A stretch of DNA of 64,000 nucleotides, taken from NCBI RefSeq assembly GCF_023065955.2, contig NW_026622874.1:84404917-84468916 (forward strand), given 5' to 3'. Below the pieces are notes generated by a model that was given only the letters and a program-made list of their open reading frames with translations, did not search any database and was not told the DNA's origin. This DNA comes from Ursus arctos (taxonomy: Eukaryota > Chordata > Mammalia > Carnivora > Ursidae). Position numbers and translations under genes: made by a program. Shown in pieces: positions 46,121 through 58,180 of the stretch. The number at the start of each line of letters is the position of its first letter. The first letter of the stretch is position 1.

Positions 46121-47332
46121 CTTACACCGAGGGGCTTCGCTCCCTCAAGGGCTAAGTCTGCGTGCAGGGGGGGTGTGGAGTCCGGACTAAAACCGGCTGT
46201 CAGAAAGAGTGGCGGCAGCCGAGCTGGCACCACAGTCCCAGCAAAGCCCCAGCCCCAGGCTGCAGGAGTGCCAATGAACACCTGAGGCCCAGCCCCACTG
46301 CCCAGTGGCAAACACCACAGGGACATTCCGAAGCGACCTCCCGCACACAGGACATCGGGCCGAGGGATCAAAATCAATGTTCCACGATACCCACTCAAGG
46401 TCAGCGTCTTCAAAATGATTCCTTATTGGGTTTAGGATGGGTTGTTGGCTTTGTTTTGTTTTGTTTTGAGTAAACCCCTAAAGCAGAAGGGATGGCCAAC
46501 AGTAAGAAACACTGACTCAGGGGACCCACGCATCACGATTTAGCTTCCCCAAATATTATTGCTGGGATATGGCTGTTTATGGCAAAGAGAGCTGCTTTTC
46601 ACGGGAAGGAATGCCAAAAATGTGTATTCTGATGACTCATTAAGACCAAGCACAGGCCCTTAGGGATGCTTTCTATTTTAAAGAAAAATCAACAAATTCA
46701 GAGCAGAATGCATTTTTACCCCACAATGTTTTACCCGATGATACGGTTCTGTGCTTCTTTCTCAAAGGTCCTCACTGCCCCAGCACGAGGCCCGACCACC
46801 AGGACCCTGATCTGGCAGGCATATACGGACCAGATGCTGCATCAAATCCCCCTAATCCTACAATGACCAGATTTTAAAACATGGAAAAACTAATATACAC
46901 TCTTTATTTGCCACAAAAACAGGCAAAACCAAAACCAAAACCAAACAAAAACAACCCCCACCCCCCAAACTCCATTTCACTTTGATTCTGATTTCCACTA
47001 GAAAATTGTCAAGTCCACAGGGATGGGGGCCTTGGTCTGTTTTGCTCACTGATTTCTCCCCAGTGCCCGGAACACTGTCTGGTTTGCGAATGGAAGGTGC
47101 TGGTGTCGTATTTGTTGAAAGAACAAGTATGTATCACGTCCCTGTGCAAGGTATTAGAAAAAGAACAGTAAATAAGTTGTGGGTCTCGCCCTCCCGGGAT
47201 TCACCGCCTCCCAGGAAATCTCCACACGAGCAAAATGAACTCCGAGCAAAAAACAAGAGGCAAAATAGAGCCTCTTGAACTGATCTAAGAGGCAGGAGGA
47301 CACAGAGTGAGTTAAGGGAAGTTTCACACCGG

Positions 47333-47367
47333 AAACAAACAAACAAACAAACAAACAAACAAACAAA
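47333..47367. repeat. (AAAC)n microsatellite
   Basis: About nine AAAC units without interruption. Confidence 0.95.
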
Positions 47368-47419
47368 TCTCTCCATCCCTCCTGCTCTCCTGTTTAACCC
47401 ATTAACTCCTGCTACTAAC

Positions 47420-47570
47420 CCTATGGGGTGGATACAGCCATTATCCCTCATTTTAGAGAAGGGGAAACTGAGGCACAGGGGGGTTCAGTAAATCCCTGAA
47501 GCCAAAGAGCGAGTCAAGGGCAGAGCAGGGTAGGGAGGCTCCAGATTCCACTCCTTCTTTATAGTCAGAG
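47420..47570 (-). mobile_element. MIR
   Basis: 'ttttagagaaggggaaactg' + 'aggcacaggggg' and 'ccaaagagcgagtcaagggc' are the reverse complement of the MIR core. Confidence 0.85.
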
Positions 47571-49037
47571 AAGGGGGGAAACATCCGTAGCAATGACGGC
47601 AGATGTGGAGTAAGTATCCGTGTCATGGAATGAGGCGTTCCTAGAAACTGGCGAACTCTTGGGGCCCCAGTGGATGTTTGGGCAAAGGGACAAACGCAGA
47701 CAGCTGCTGCCTGTGCCTTCCGCAAGAACTCTGCCGTGCTCAAACTGCCAGCAAGGCCCTCTGGCCGCATCTTGGGACTTCAAGGATTCAATGAGATCGT
47801 GTACATTACTGATGTGGGATGTGGGAGACAGAACACGGACATGAAAACCCAGTCTAGTTAAAGGTTAACTAAGACTGAATACCATTGCTGGAAGTCTGAA
47901 AATGAAGTTGAAATACACGGGAAAAGCCAATGAGGAAATATTATTAAGAATATGATTGTCTAATAAATCTGGGGAAAAAAAACCCTTTCTAAACCTTAAT
48001 AAAAACTCTGGTCCTTTTAAAAAAAGGGGGGGGCTCTTAAAATCTTGTACCTGCGGCTGCCTGTCATAATTGAGAAGGATGTTCTGACACGGGGTGGTAC
48101 AGGCAACATTCTTCTCAACTATGCCAGCTCCTTCTCTCCCTAGGGAGAGATGGAGAGTCACCTGGGAGCAGATCTTTGGTCTTCTGGGGTCAGGTGCACA
48201 CACCTGCTGGGGGTTATGGAAATGACACGAGCAAGGAGGCTTCAGAGAAACCTAGTGCAGGAGGGGCTCTGTCCTTCCTGGTGAACTCTGGGGTGGGCGC
48301 GGATGGAGGGGGCTGAGGCTGAGTGAAGGGATGTGTATAAAGGGTCCCAAGCCTTCTGGGAAAAACTCCCAGCCCCAAAGTTCGGGAAGCCTGTTGAGAG
48401 ATGAAGCGCAGTGGTCCTGGCAGAGGTCCCCACAGGAAACACCCCCCCTACAGAGAGGAAAAGGAGTCCAGGTGGATGACAGGCCACCTCAGGGCCTCAG
48501 AGTGGAACTGCCAGATCTGGTCACTGTCACCGAGACTCTAAGTCCCTCGGGACCCAGCTCAGCCCAGAACTGGAGAAAAATAGCGTGAGAGGGAAGGAGA
48601 AGTCGAAACTGTAGATTGGAGCCAGTGGGGCCCTCTGCTGCAGCTGGCAGGGCCTGTCCCATCAAGGATGCCATCCCAGCAGCGAACGACAGTCCCTCAG
48701 CCTGCCCAGGACCCGTGACTAGGCCACAGTGCCCGGTGGACAGGCCGGGCCAGCCAGACCCCTCCCCCACCCACCCCACCCCAACACCTGGCGCTTGAAA
48801 GCAGGACTAGCCCCATTGAACTTCCTAACGTGACACCAAGGTTTCAGGTCCCCTTTTTATCACCATGCAACCCAACTGCTTTTCTTTCCTGCTCAAAACC
48901 ACGCTGATCAATTTTATTCTGTTTCAAAGAATACATACATACGTACATACCTACATCCACTTCAGTTCTCACCTATGAGGTTTGGTTTGGTTTTCCTCTT
49001 TAAACAAAGCACTTGAAAAAGATTTTTATTTTATTAC

Positions 49038-49077
49038 CTGTAACAGATCTTCACTGAGGACTTCTGTTTTCTCAGCT
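49038..49077 (-). CDS. ARHGAP17: ARHGAP17 exon 2, start of BAR domain
   Basis: Only 40 nt: the last base of an Arg codon and 13 codons AEKTEVLSEDLLQ (about residues 19-31). Acceptor has a long pyrimidine tract (tttttttcccccacag), donor CAG|gtaata. The first base fits human exon 1, which ends two bases into codon 18. This is the most 5' coding sequence in the window. Confidence 0.98.
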
Positions 49078-51199
49078 CTGTGGGGGAAAAAAAATCAAAA
49101 GTTCAGAGTTAGGAATCCAGAAATGCAAAGCAACTCAGGAAATTCAATAATTCTCATCCCGGAGTTTAAAACAAAACGGGCAGGAATGAATGATAACGTG
49201 AGAGAAATTCCACCAATGTTTACACCAGACAGCTGCTTAAGCAAAGCCAAAGAAAAACCAAAGTTTGCAGAGAATAGCAACCCCCAACAAGGGCCAAGGA
49301 TGGAGACCAGTGGCTCCCCGACTTGGGCTGTACAGAATCCCTGGCAGGGGGGTGGGGGGGAGTGTGCTGACGTAAAATGCCAGTTTCCAGGTCTCACCTC
49401 TACGCTAATTCAGCAGGTCCGGAGCAAGATCCCACTGCGTTCTGAAGAAGCCCCTCCTGCCCAGAATTCCATGGCCCCAGACCCACAGACCACCCTTCGA
49501 CAAAAGCCTGCTTAGAGAAGCTTAAACTTCATTTCTTAAAATGATCCTGTCTGACTTTCACGGCCGTACTGAAACAGGTTTGTCACAAATCCAGGAACAT
49601 GACTCAACAATACACTCAAGATAGTAACAGCTGAGCATCCCCTCCTTCAGGTATCTCATCTTGCCTTTAAAAAGAAACAAAGTATTTTCACAGCTTTCCC
49701 CCACCTATGCCTTCCAACTACCACTAACTACATTAACTCTGCAGACCTTTCCAGAAAGCCGACCTGCCGCCCCACAATCGACACAGGAGCATTCGAGCTG
49801 CTCAAGCCTTGGTTGCCAGATCACGGTACTTTCTTAGGAAGACCTTCCCCTGCAGTCCAAAAGGGCAGCATCGTTGTTGTACATAAACCCAGAATGACTG
49901 CAATTGAGGTGCCATGTTGGGACTTCCTGTTTAAACAGTGATGGAAGCCAAGCCAATGAACATCCCTGCCCAACGCCCATGGAAATGAACAAGAGAAAAG
50001 AAAAAGTCTGTTTCACCCCTGAACGTTGGGGGAGTTGGGGAAAGAGGAAGACCATCAATGAACCAGAATTTTGAAGGCTTTTAGTAAGATCCATTGCAGA
50101 ATGGAGGGCTGCACGATCTTGCCCGTGAACGAATCTAATGCAAGAGAAGGAAAAACCATTTGGCCAGAAAGTGGATGGGACCCGCTTCAGATGACCTGCC
50201 TGAGGTGTGGTAGTGCACACCTCCAGCCCACACTTGCATGATGGCAGGTCAAGTTAAAGCTGGCACTGCCACGAAGCATTCCAAGACCAGTTGTCACTGC
50301 AGTGCCCTAGTTAATGGAGAGATGCCGATGGCAATGGCTCACATACCGGTTTCTGCAGAAAGCCAGAACTCTGACCTAACTCACATATCTCCCAGGTCCA
50401 CAGGAGCAGAGCCTGGAGGTGAGGTCAAGGCCCCAGCTTTCAGAGGAGGCCAACTTTCAACTCTATGAACAAGTTCTGCAAGCAGCGGGCCAAAATATGC
50501 CATCCCAGCCCTTGCTTGGCATGCACGGTGCCAGGCATTGCAGAAGCGCCAAACCTAAGTAGTCAACGCCAGTTAGGGAAGTGGAGCAGGGCCCCAGCTG
50601 ACTAGGCGCTCAAGCAACCGGCCTCAAAAAGAACCCTGATGGCCAGCCTCGCAGGGACATACCTGGCATGAGACCACCATAGCTTCACCGTGACTCCTGT
50701 TCACCAATAGCCTTGTCCCCCCTCCAGCAAAACAGCACCACTAGATTGTGTAACTTTGGCCTCATCTTCTCTGGCCAGGGCCCTGTGTACCTCGGACAGA
50801 ACTCCGAAATCCCTTCCATTCTGTTAAGTGTAAGTATACACAGAGAAAAGTCCCCAAGGCCTATTGAAACATTCAGAGTTCAAAAGATCCAGAGCCAGTA
50901 AGTCCTTTGATGAGACAAAATTATTTTAAAAATATAACAGAAGAAGAGGAAAACTTAATTTTGAAATCCCAGTGTGGACCATTAGTGGGTATGAGAACGT
51001 TAGTAACAGCTCAGTGGTACAGGAGAACCAGCTATGTGCATCTTCTTCCCGCAACTTGTTCAGTGACTTCACACTGGTAATTGGAAATGAAAAATCAAAT
51101 GCAACACAAACAAATGCAAACAATACAAATCAGGGCTTTTTTTTCAGGGAGGGGGATCCAAACATTTATGAGCATGGTACTGCAATAGCCACAAAGAAA

Positions 51200-51690
51200 A
51201 TAAAGCAAATGTAAAAACAAATCAAGTATTAACTTCAGGAAAAAAACAAAAAGTCCATCAGAAAGAGTACACTACTATGCTTAGCTGCAAATAATTGATT
51301 GGATATAATAATGTAAATATCAAACAGAAATATATCCAAAAATTGCAATATAACCGTATTGGGAGGATAAGGGAGCAGAAGCAGAGAAGAAAATCACACA
51401 AGAGCACGAAACCCTCATTTATCATGACAGGAAGCCGATAAGTAATAACTAAAACTTGATAACTTGAAGGATAGCAGTTTACATATTATCTATAAATGTA
51501 GATAGGAGTAAATGCCAGAATAAACAGCAATTTGAAAATACTTGCCTCTGGGGTTGGGGAATCTCACTGGGAGAGTGGGATTAGTAGAGAGAGAACACAC
51601 TGTGATAAGTCTTTTACCATTATTTGCCTTTTTAAACTACAAGTATACATAGTTTCTAATTTTAAAAAATAGTATGTTAGATACATTTGT
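51200..51690 (+). mobile_element. Ancient L1 3' UTR-like fragment
   Basis: 'cttgcctctggggttgggga' and 'ttgcctttttaaactacaag' with poly-A-like AT-rich flanks resemble L1M/L1ME 3' ends. Diverged. Confidence 0.5.
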
Positions 51691-52039
51691 CAGTGACATG
51701 CTTGATATGGTTTCAAGTGATGCGTAACTTCAAGTGAAGCATAACTCTGACTTAAAACAATGGGTCCAACTGCCAATCTGCGCAAAAGCGTAACAGAACA
51801 CATACCTCAGAAAGTCCAGGATACAAAGCAAATTTGTACATTTACTGTCCTTTTTTCAAATTAACAACTAAGCCCTTTTGCTTTACATTTAGAGGTACTT
51901 TACCTAAAAAGCTATCTAGAGGTGGAGATATATACGGAACATATTACATGAAAATGTTAACATCTTGCTTAAAAATAAATTTATCCTATGTTTCCTGCCT
52001 TTGTGGACACTCTATATTACATTGATAAAATTTTATTTT

Positions 52040-52245
52040 TTTTAATTAAAAAACTTATTTAAAGATTTTATTTATTTGACAGAGAGAGAGAGAGAGCACA
52101 GCAGGGGGAGCAGCAGGCAGAGAGAGAGGGAGAAGCAGGTTCCCCGCTGAGCAGGGAGCCTGATGCGGGGCTCGATCCCAGGACCCTGGGATCATGACCT
52201 GAGCAGAAGGCAAACGCTTAACCGGCTGAGCCACCCAGGCACTCT
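52040..52245 (-). mobile_element. Carnivore SINE
   Basis: 'aaagattttatttatttgac' to 'gccacccaggcactc'. Flanks gataaaattttattt / gctaaaattaatttt. Confidence 0.94.
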
Positions 52246-52282
52246 GCTAAAATTAATTTTAGAGAGAAATCCAACGTATTTT

Positions 52283-52486
52283 TTTTCAAAAATACTTGTT
52301 TATTTATTTGAGAGAGCGAGCACGTGTGCACTCACGCACACACAGGGGTAGGGGCAGAGGGAGAGGGAGAGAATCTCAAGCAGACTCCCCACTGAGCGTG
52401 GGGCTTGATCTCATGACCCTGAGGTCATGACCTGAGCCCAAATCAAAAGTTGGATGCTTAACCTACTGAGCCACCCAGGCACCCCA
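52283..52486 (-). mobile_element. Carnivore SINE
   Basis: 'acttgtttatttatttgaga' to 'gccacccaggcacccc'. Flanks ccaacgtatttttt / ccaaagtatctttt. Confidence 0.94.
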
Positions 52487-53087
52487 CCAAAGTATCTTTT
52501 TAACCAGATTTTTAAAATTCACTGAAATTATTTAAAAAAACCTATGATCAGGAAGGATTACTTTACTGAGCTTTACCAGCCTTACTGAGCTATAACTGAC
52601 AAATAAAACTGTATTTATATATAGTGATATACAATGATATATTATCATTATATGATGATAATTCAGTTTGCATATATATTGTGAAATGATTACCCTAATC
52701 AGGTTAATGAACACATCCATCACCTTCCACAGTTCCCTTTTTTGTAACAACAGTTGTGAGTATGCGTAAGATCGACTCTCTTCACAAATTTCAAGTATAT
52801 TATATAGTATTATTATAATCCCCAGAGCTTATTCTTTTTATAACTGAAGCTTGTACCTGTTAACTAGCATCTCCCCACCCTTTAGCCCCTGGTGACCATC
52901 ATTTTACTCTGTTTCTATAGATTTGACCTTTTTTTTTTTTTTTTTAAGATTCTACACATAAGTGAGATCATATAGTATTTGTCTTCCTCTGTCTGGCTTA
53001 TTTTAGTGAACATAATATCCTTCAGCTTCATCCATGTTGTTGCAAACAGCAGGATTTCTTCTTTCTCGTGGCTGAATAATAGTCCAG

Positions 53088-53160
53088 TGTGTATGTGTGT
53101 GTGTGTGGGGGGGATATATGTGTATACATATACATATATACATATATATATGTATCACAC
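53088..53160. repeat. Compound TG / ATAC microsatellite in L1
   Basis: tgtgtatgtgtgtgtgtgtg followed by a G7 run, then alternating ata/tatac units. Confidence 0.9.
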
Positions 53161-54140
53161 TTATACCCCCACATCTTCTTTATCCATTCACCCATCAAGC
53201 AACACTTAGGTTGTTTCTGTATCTTAGCTATTGTGAATAATGGTGCAATGAATATAGCAGTGCAGATATCTTTGAGATACTGATTTCATTTTCTTCAGAT
53301 ATATACTCAACAAGTGGGATTGCTGGGTCATATGGTAGCTCTATTTTTAATTTTCTGTGGAACCTCTATGCTAGTTTCCATAATGACTACGTTCTCACCA
53401 AAGTATACATGGGTCCCCATTTCTCCATATCGTCACCAACATTCGCTACCTCTTGCTTCTTTCATAATAGCCATTCTTACAGGTATGAGGCGATATCTCA
53501 TTATGGTTTTGATTTGCGTTTCCCTGATTATTGGTGAGGTAGCATCTATTCATATACCTGTTGGCCACATGTATATCTTCTTTGGAAAAATGTCTAATTA
53601 GGTCTTTTGTCCATTTTTAAACCAGGTTACTTGGTTTTTTTACCATTGAGTTGTATGAATTCATTATGTGTTTCAGATACTAGCCCCATATTTATAATTT
53701 GCAAATATTTTTTCCCATTCTGTAGGAATGGGATTTTCCATTTTGATTGCCTCCTTGCTGTGCAGAAGCTTTTTAGTTTGATGTAGATGACAGTGCCTTT
53801 GGCATCATATCTGAAATATCACTGCCAAGATGGATGTCAGGGAACTTTTCCCTATATTTTCTTCTAAGAGATTTATGGTTCCAAGTATTACATCTAAGTC
53901 TTTAATCCATTTGAGTTAATTTTTAGAGTGGTACAAGGTAGGGGTCCAGTCTTCATTCTTTTCCCAACACTATCCAGGCAAGAGACCATCCTTTCCCCAT
54001 TGTGCATTCTTGGTGCCCTCGTCAAAGAGTAGATGACTATTTATATGTGGAGTTATTTCTGGGCTCTCCAATCTTCCATTGATTTATGTATTTTTTTTAT
54101 GCCAACACCATACTATTTCGATTTACTACAGCTTTGAAAC

Positions 54141-54449
54141 ACACCGTGGACCCTTGAACAACACAAGAGTTAGATGTTCGACCCCCGTACAGTCAAAAAT
54201 CAGCATAGAAATCTTACCTCCCCGAGAGCTTAACTACTAATAGCCCCACTACTGACCAGAAGTCTCACTGATTAGCTAATTATATGTTATGTGCCTTATT
54301 TACCGTATCCTTACAATAAATTAGGTTAGAGAAAAGAAAATGTCATTCAACAAATTATAAGGAAGAGAAAATACACTTACCATACTAGACTGAACTAAAA
54401 ACTCTGTATGTAAGCTATTCAAATCCATGTTGAGTGTTCAAGGGTCAAG
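54141..54449 (+). mobile_element. Nonautonomous Tigger-type (TcMar) element inside L1
   Basis: Inverted ends: tggacccttgaacaaca at the left (54147) and tgttgagtgttcaagggtca at the right (54428-54447). Internal 'ccttacaataaattaggtta' fits this family of TA-inserting elements. L1 text resumes directly after 'gtagtttggaagcagg'. Confidence 0.82.
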
Positions 54450-55032
54450 TAGTTTGGAAGCAGGAAGTGCGATGGTTCCAGCCTTGTTCTTTCTGCTCAG
54501 GATTGTTTTGCCTATCCGGGCCTATTGTGGTTGCATGTGGATTTTAGAAGTATTTTTCTCTTTCTGTGAAAAATGCCATTGGAATTTCGATAGGAACCGT
54601 ACTGAATGTGTAGACAGCTCTGGGTGGTACGGACATTTTAATAAGGTTCGATCTTCCAATCCATGAATACAGGCTATCTGGGAAAGATTACACTTAGGTG
54701 ACAAATCATGATTCTGGAATGTACTATACAAACTGGGGTGGCTCCTGCACACTAAGTTACCCCCACTGGCCTATGCTATCCCTATCTTCATTTTAGGGAA
54801 CCACCACTGTGCCTACCTCCAATACATGGTCCAAATGACTTGATTCTCCTCATCACTGTGGCCGGTCCGAGGCTCAGCCCTCTGTATGCTGAACTGTTCT
54901 AAAGAGCTCATCTTTACCAGAGACTGGAATTTTTACCCAAGGAAAGTCCAGCAATTATTCAGAATACTGGCCGAGGTGCCCATGTAAAGGATTTATATTA
55001 GCCACTTGGTTTTTACTGAGATGTGATTTTTT

Positions 55033-55042
55033 TTTAAAGATT

Positions 55043-55077
<35 letters not shown>

Positions 55078-55107
55078 CTTGAGAGAGATTGAGAGACAAA
55101 GAGAGTA

Positions 55108-55138
<31 letters not shown>

Positions 55139-55284
55139 GCAGGGGGAACAGCAGGCAGAGGGAGAGGGAGAAGCAGGCTTTCCGCGGAGCAGGGAGCCCC
55201 ATGCCAGGCTCAATCCCAGGACCCTGAGACCATGACCTGAGCCAAAGGCAGATGCTTAACCAGCTGAGCCACCCTGGCGCCCCA
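55033..55284 (-). mobile_element. Carnivore SINE with expanded (TTTA)n tail
   Basis: Tail of about nine TTTA units, head gccaccctggcgcccc. Perfect duplication ctgagatgtgattttttt (55016, 55286). Confidence 0.95.
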
Positions 55285-56548
55285 TCTGAGATGTGATTTT
55301 TTTAATCAGATTTTAAAAATTCATTAATAAAGCCAAGAGGCGGATCAACATATTAAACTTTTCAAGGCACCTTACAGAGTGATCCAAAAATTTTTAAAAA
55401 ATAATACTTGCTAAATCAGATTGTTTTCAATTGGACATTTTGCTACAGGGAGCTAAACTTTTTGTATATGGGTCTTTTTTTCTGCTTTGTCAGAGCCTTC
55501 TTTGTGACCAGTGTTCTGTGCTTGAAAACACACTTGAATGTTTCCTGTCTGTAACTGGGAAAACAATACGAAGCAGGAAAGCCCTTCCCGCTCGCCATTT
55601 TACTCTGGGGCTTGTTTTTTCCTCTGCACACCACTGTGCAATTTCACGAGTCATTCAAACCAGGCTTACTGCAGGCAGCAGTTCTAACTTCTTTATTACT
55701 TTCTGGTGAAGCATAACATTTTCTCCTCATAATTCCCAAAGCCTCACAGCAGCAGGGCTGGGCAGACCTTGACGTTCCCCCACCCCCACCCCTCTTCCCT
55801 TGACTGGTTGTGGTAATGTCCAACCTTGCAGTTGGGGCTAACAGGAGTCTCACTCAGCCCCCTTCCCAGGCCAGGAGAAAATGAAAATGCTCACCAAAAA
55901 AGACAGAGATGCTTCAAACTAGGACACAGAGTCAAAGGAGAATCTCCAATGGGCCCGACAATTTCCAACTGTAATTGCAGACTGATTTCTGGAGAGGTTT
56001 CTGCCATCGCTACGCTCAAATGCCCGACACCACGATTGTGAACTGCCTTCTTGTTTCCCAGGATACCGACGACCACACTCGGCCACATACACTTGCATGA
56101 CGCATGTGTTATGGGAGCCACGGAAATCAGTGTTGGAGTCCACACCTCCAATGCACGCTGCAATTCTCCCAGCACTGTGCATGACTGACCTCATCCCCGC
56201 CAGCCAGAGAGTTCCACAGCGGCAGAGGCCAAGTCTATCGTAGCTATCGCTCCCCCCGCTCCAGCACCCTTCTTGCCACCTGCCTGTTGCCCAGCAGGTG
56301 CTTCATAAATATATACTGAATGAGTTAGTGAAAAAGTAAATGGCTGTCCCGATGGTACAGTGATGGCTTGAAAAAAAAGATCTTTCTAGATTTCAGAGAG
56401 GCAGCAAGAAAAAAAATTCCATAGCAGTAGGCAGAAAAGCAGACGTATGCGTAGAATTGCCTTCACAGTAAAATCCACAACGACTAAAATTCAAAGGTGA
56501 TAGTGCCTTCCAAAGTTAATGTTTTTTTTAACGAAAAAAAAAAATACT

Positions 56549-56750
56549 GGGGTGCCTGGGTGGCTCAGTCGTTAAGCGTCTGCCTTCAGCTCAGGGCGTG
56601 ATCCAGGCGTTATGGGATCGAGCCCCACATCAGGCTCCTCCGCTAGGAGCTTGCTTCTTCCTCTCCCACTCCCCCTGCTTGTGTTCTCTCTCTTGCTGGC
56701 TGTCTCTCTCTCTCTCTGTCAAATGAATAAATAAGATCTTTAAAAAAAAA
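56549..56750 (+). mobile_element. Carnivore SINE, arctoid type
   Basis: ggggtgcctgggtggctcag, 'cagggcgtgatccaggcgtt', tail aataagatctttaaaa. Confidence 0.95.
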
Positions 56751-56769
56751 TACAGAAATTAAACTATCC

Positions 56770-57320
56770 ATATGACCAGGGGTCAGTAAAAATGATGGCT
56801 TACAGGTCCAATCTAGCTCTGCCTATTTTTGTATGGCCAGCAAGCTCAGAATAGTTCTTACTTTAAAATGGTTTCGGGAAGGGTGCCTGGGTGGCTCAGT
56901 TGGTTAAGCATCCACCTTTGGCTCAGGTCATGATCTCAGGGTCCTGGGATCAAGCCCCACCTGGGGCTCCCTGCTCAGCAGGGAGTCTGCTTCTCCCTCT
57001 CTCTGCTCCCCCCCCCACTTGTGCACTCTCTCTCTCATTCTGTCTCTCTCAAATAAATAAATAAATAAAAATTTAAAAAAATGATTGGGGGGAAAAACTC
57101 AAAAGAGGAATATATAATATGATGCATGAGAATTATTTGACCTTCAAGTTTCCATGTGCACAAATAAAGTTTTATTGGAGCACAGCCAGGCTGATTGGTT
57201 GATGTGTTATCAATGGCTGCTTTCAGGCTACAGCAGCAGAGCTGAGTTGCTGCAACAGAGACCATACGGCCTGTGTGGAGCTCAAAATATTTACTACCTG
57301 GCTGTTTGCCAACCAGTGTG
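56770..57320 (+). mobile_element. hAT-type (MER1 group) copy, split by a SINE
   Basis: Left part 'ccaatctagctctgcctatt' + 'tttgtatggcc' (about 56770-56878), right part 'caaataaagttttattggag' ... 'tttgccaaccagtgtgcc' (about 57150-57320), with a SINE at 56880-57080 between. Opposite orientation to the copy at 57706. Confidence 0.8.
56880..57080 (+). mobile_element. Carnivore SINE
   Basis: Head agggtgcctgggtggctcag, tail (AAAT)n + AATTTAAAAAA. Lies inside the hAT copy. Confidence 0.94.
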
Positions 57321-57705
57321 CCAAACCCGGGTTGACACCAGTGACTCTCACAGGGCGTGGTGCAAAACTCGCTAGGAGGGTTTTTGGAATCCCTCCGAGG
57401 ACTGGTATGTGAGGCCGGTCTGGAGGTGTATTTCGTCTTCTTAGACAGTCCGCCTCATGTCGGAAAAGCTGCTGCCAAAATGAATGGGGGTGGCTGACTC
57501 TGTTAATATAGTCCAAATGTGAGGCACAGCCCAGGGCCGGTGATGCTGGGGGCAGGGCGAGATCAGACTTATGTCTCTCCTTCCACCTACCCACCTCCAC
57601 CCACTCACCTCCCCCCAAACCACTGAAATATTATAACTGTTGTTTTTTTTTCCTAATCCCTACTCATGAACATATTCCAGGACAAGATCTCAAAAAATAC
57701 AATTG

Positions 57706-58180
57706 CCTGTGTCAAGCATCAGCCAACTTTTTCTGGAAAGGCCAAATAATAAATATTTCAGGCTTGCAGGCCACGCCATTGCTGCTGTTATCACGGAGCT
57801 CTGCCGTTGTAACACAAAGGTCGCCCCAGACAACATATAAATGAATGGACTTGGCGATGTTCCAATAAACTTGACTTATGGACACTGACATGTGAATTCG
57901 CAGGTTTTTTTGGTATTTTTTTTTTAAGTAGGCTTCATGTCCAGCGTGGAGCCCAACACGGGGCCTGAACTTGTGACCCTGAGATCAAGACCTGAGCCGA
58001 GATCAAGAGTCGAATGTTTAACCGACTGAGTCACCCAGGTGCCCCATGAATTCACATAATTTTCAGAGGTCACAAAATATTCTTCTTCTTCTAATTTTTT
58101 TTCAACCATTTAAAAATGCAAAAACCCTTCTGAGCCGACTAGGGCTGGATCTGGCCCGCAGGCCATGGTTTGCTGACCCC
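57706..58180 (-). mobile_element. hAT-type (MER1 group) copy, split by a SINE
   Basis: 'gccaactttttctggaaagg', 'tgttccaataaacttgactt', then after the SINE 'tggatctggcccgcaggcca' and the end tttgctgacccctg. Confidence 0.88.
57911..58045 (-). mobile_element. Carnivore SINE, short form, inside hAT copy
   Basis: 'aagtaggcttcatgtccagc' to 'gtcacccaggtgcccc'. Flanks atgtgaattcgca / catgaattcaca. Confidence 0.88.

Larger units (their letters stand above)
45771..49037 (-). other. ARHGAP17: Intron 2 (3.3 kb)
   Basis: MER5A-like copy at 45930-46120, AAAC microsatellite at 47333, MIR at about 47420-47570. No carnivore SINE. 46130-47330 and 47580-49037 are otherwise unassigned. Confidence 0.87.
1611..49077 (-). 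other. ARHGAP17: ARHGAP17 gene, partial: exons 2-19 of about 20
   Basis: Eighteen exons on the minus strand encode an uninterrupted protein matching ARHGAP17 (RICH1/Nadrin) as I recall the human sequence. Domain order is an N-terminal BAR domain (exons 2-9), a RhoGAP domain (exons 10-15, arginine finger in GLFRIGA of exon 11) and a long proline-rich tail (exons 16-19). The family protein stimulates GTP hydrolysis by Cdc42 and Rac1, binds curved membranes through its BAR domain, recruits SH3 proteins such as CIP4 through its tail, and helps maintain tight junctions with angiomotin. Exon lengths sum to 2453 nt. Every exon has AG acceptor and GT donor, and split codons close at every junction, so the copy looks functional. 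Exon 1 with the start codon and promoter and exon 20 with the stop are outside the window. Residue numbers below assume human numbering. Confidence 0.98.
52565..54690 (-). mobile_element. LINE-1 (L1MA/L1MB-type), interrupted by a DNA transposon
   Basis: Reads as antisense L1: 'ctgagctataactgacaaat', 'gattaccctaatcaggttaa', 'agcttcatccatgttgttgc', 'gggattgctgggtcatatgg', 'gaccatcctttccccattgt' and 'tcttccaatccatgaataca'. The frame is decayed. A Tigger-type element splits it at about 54141-54449, and a TG/TA-rich microsatellite lies at 53088-53160. Confidence 0.92.
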
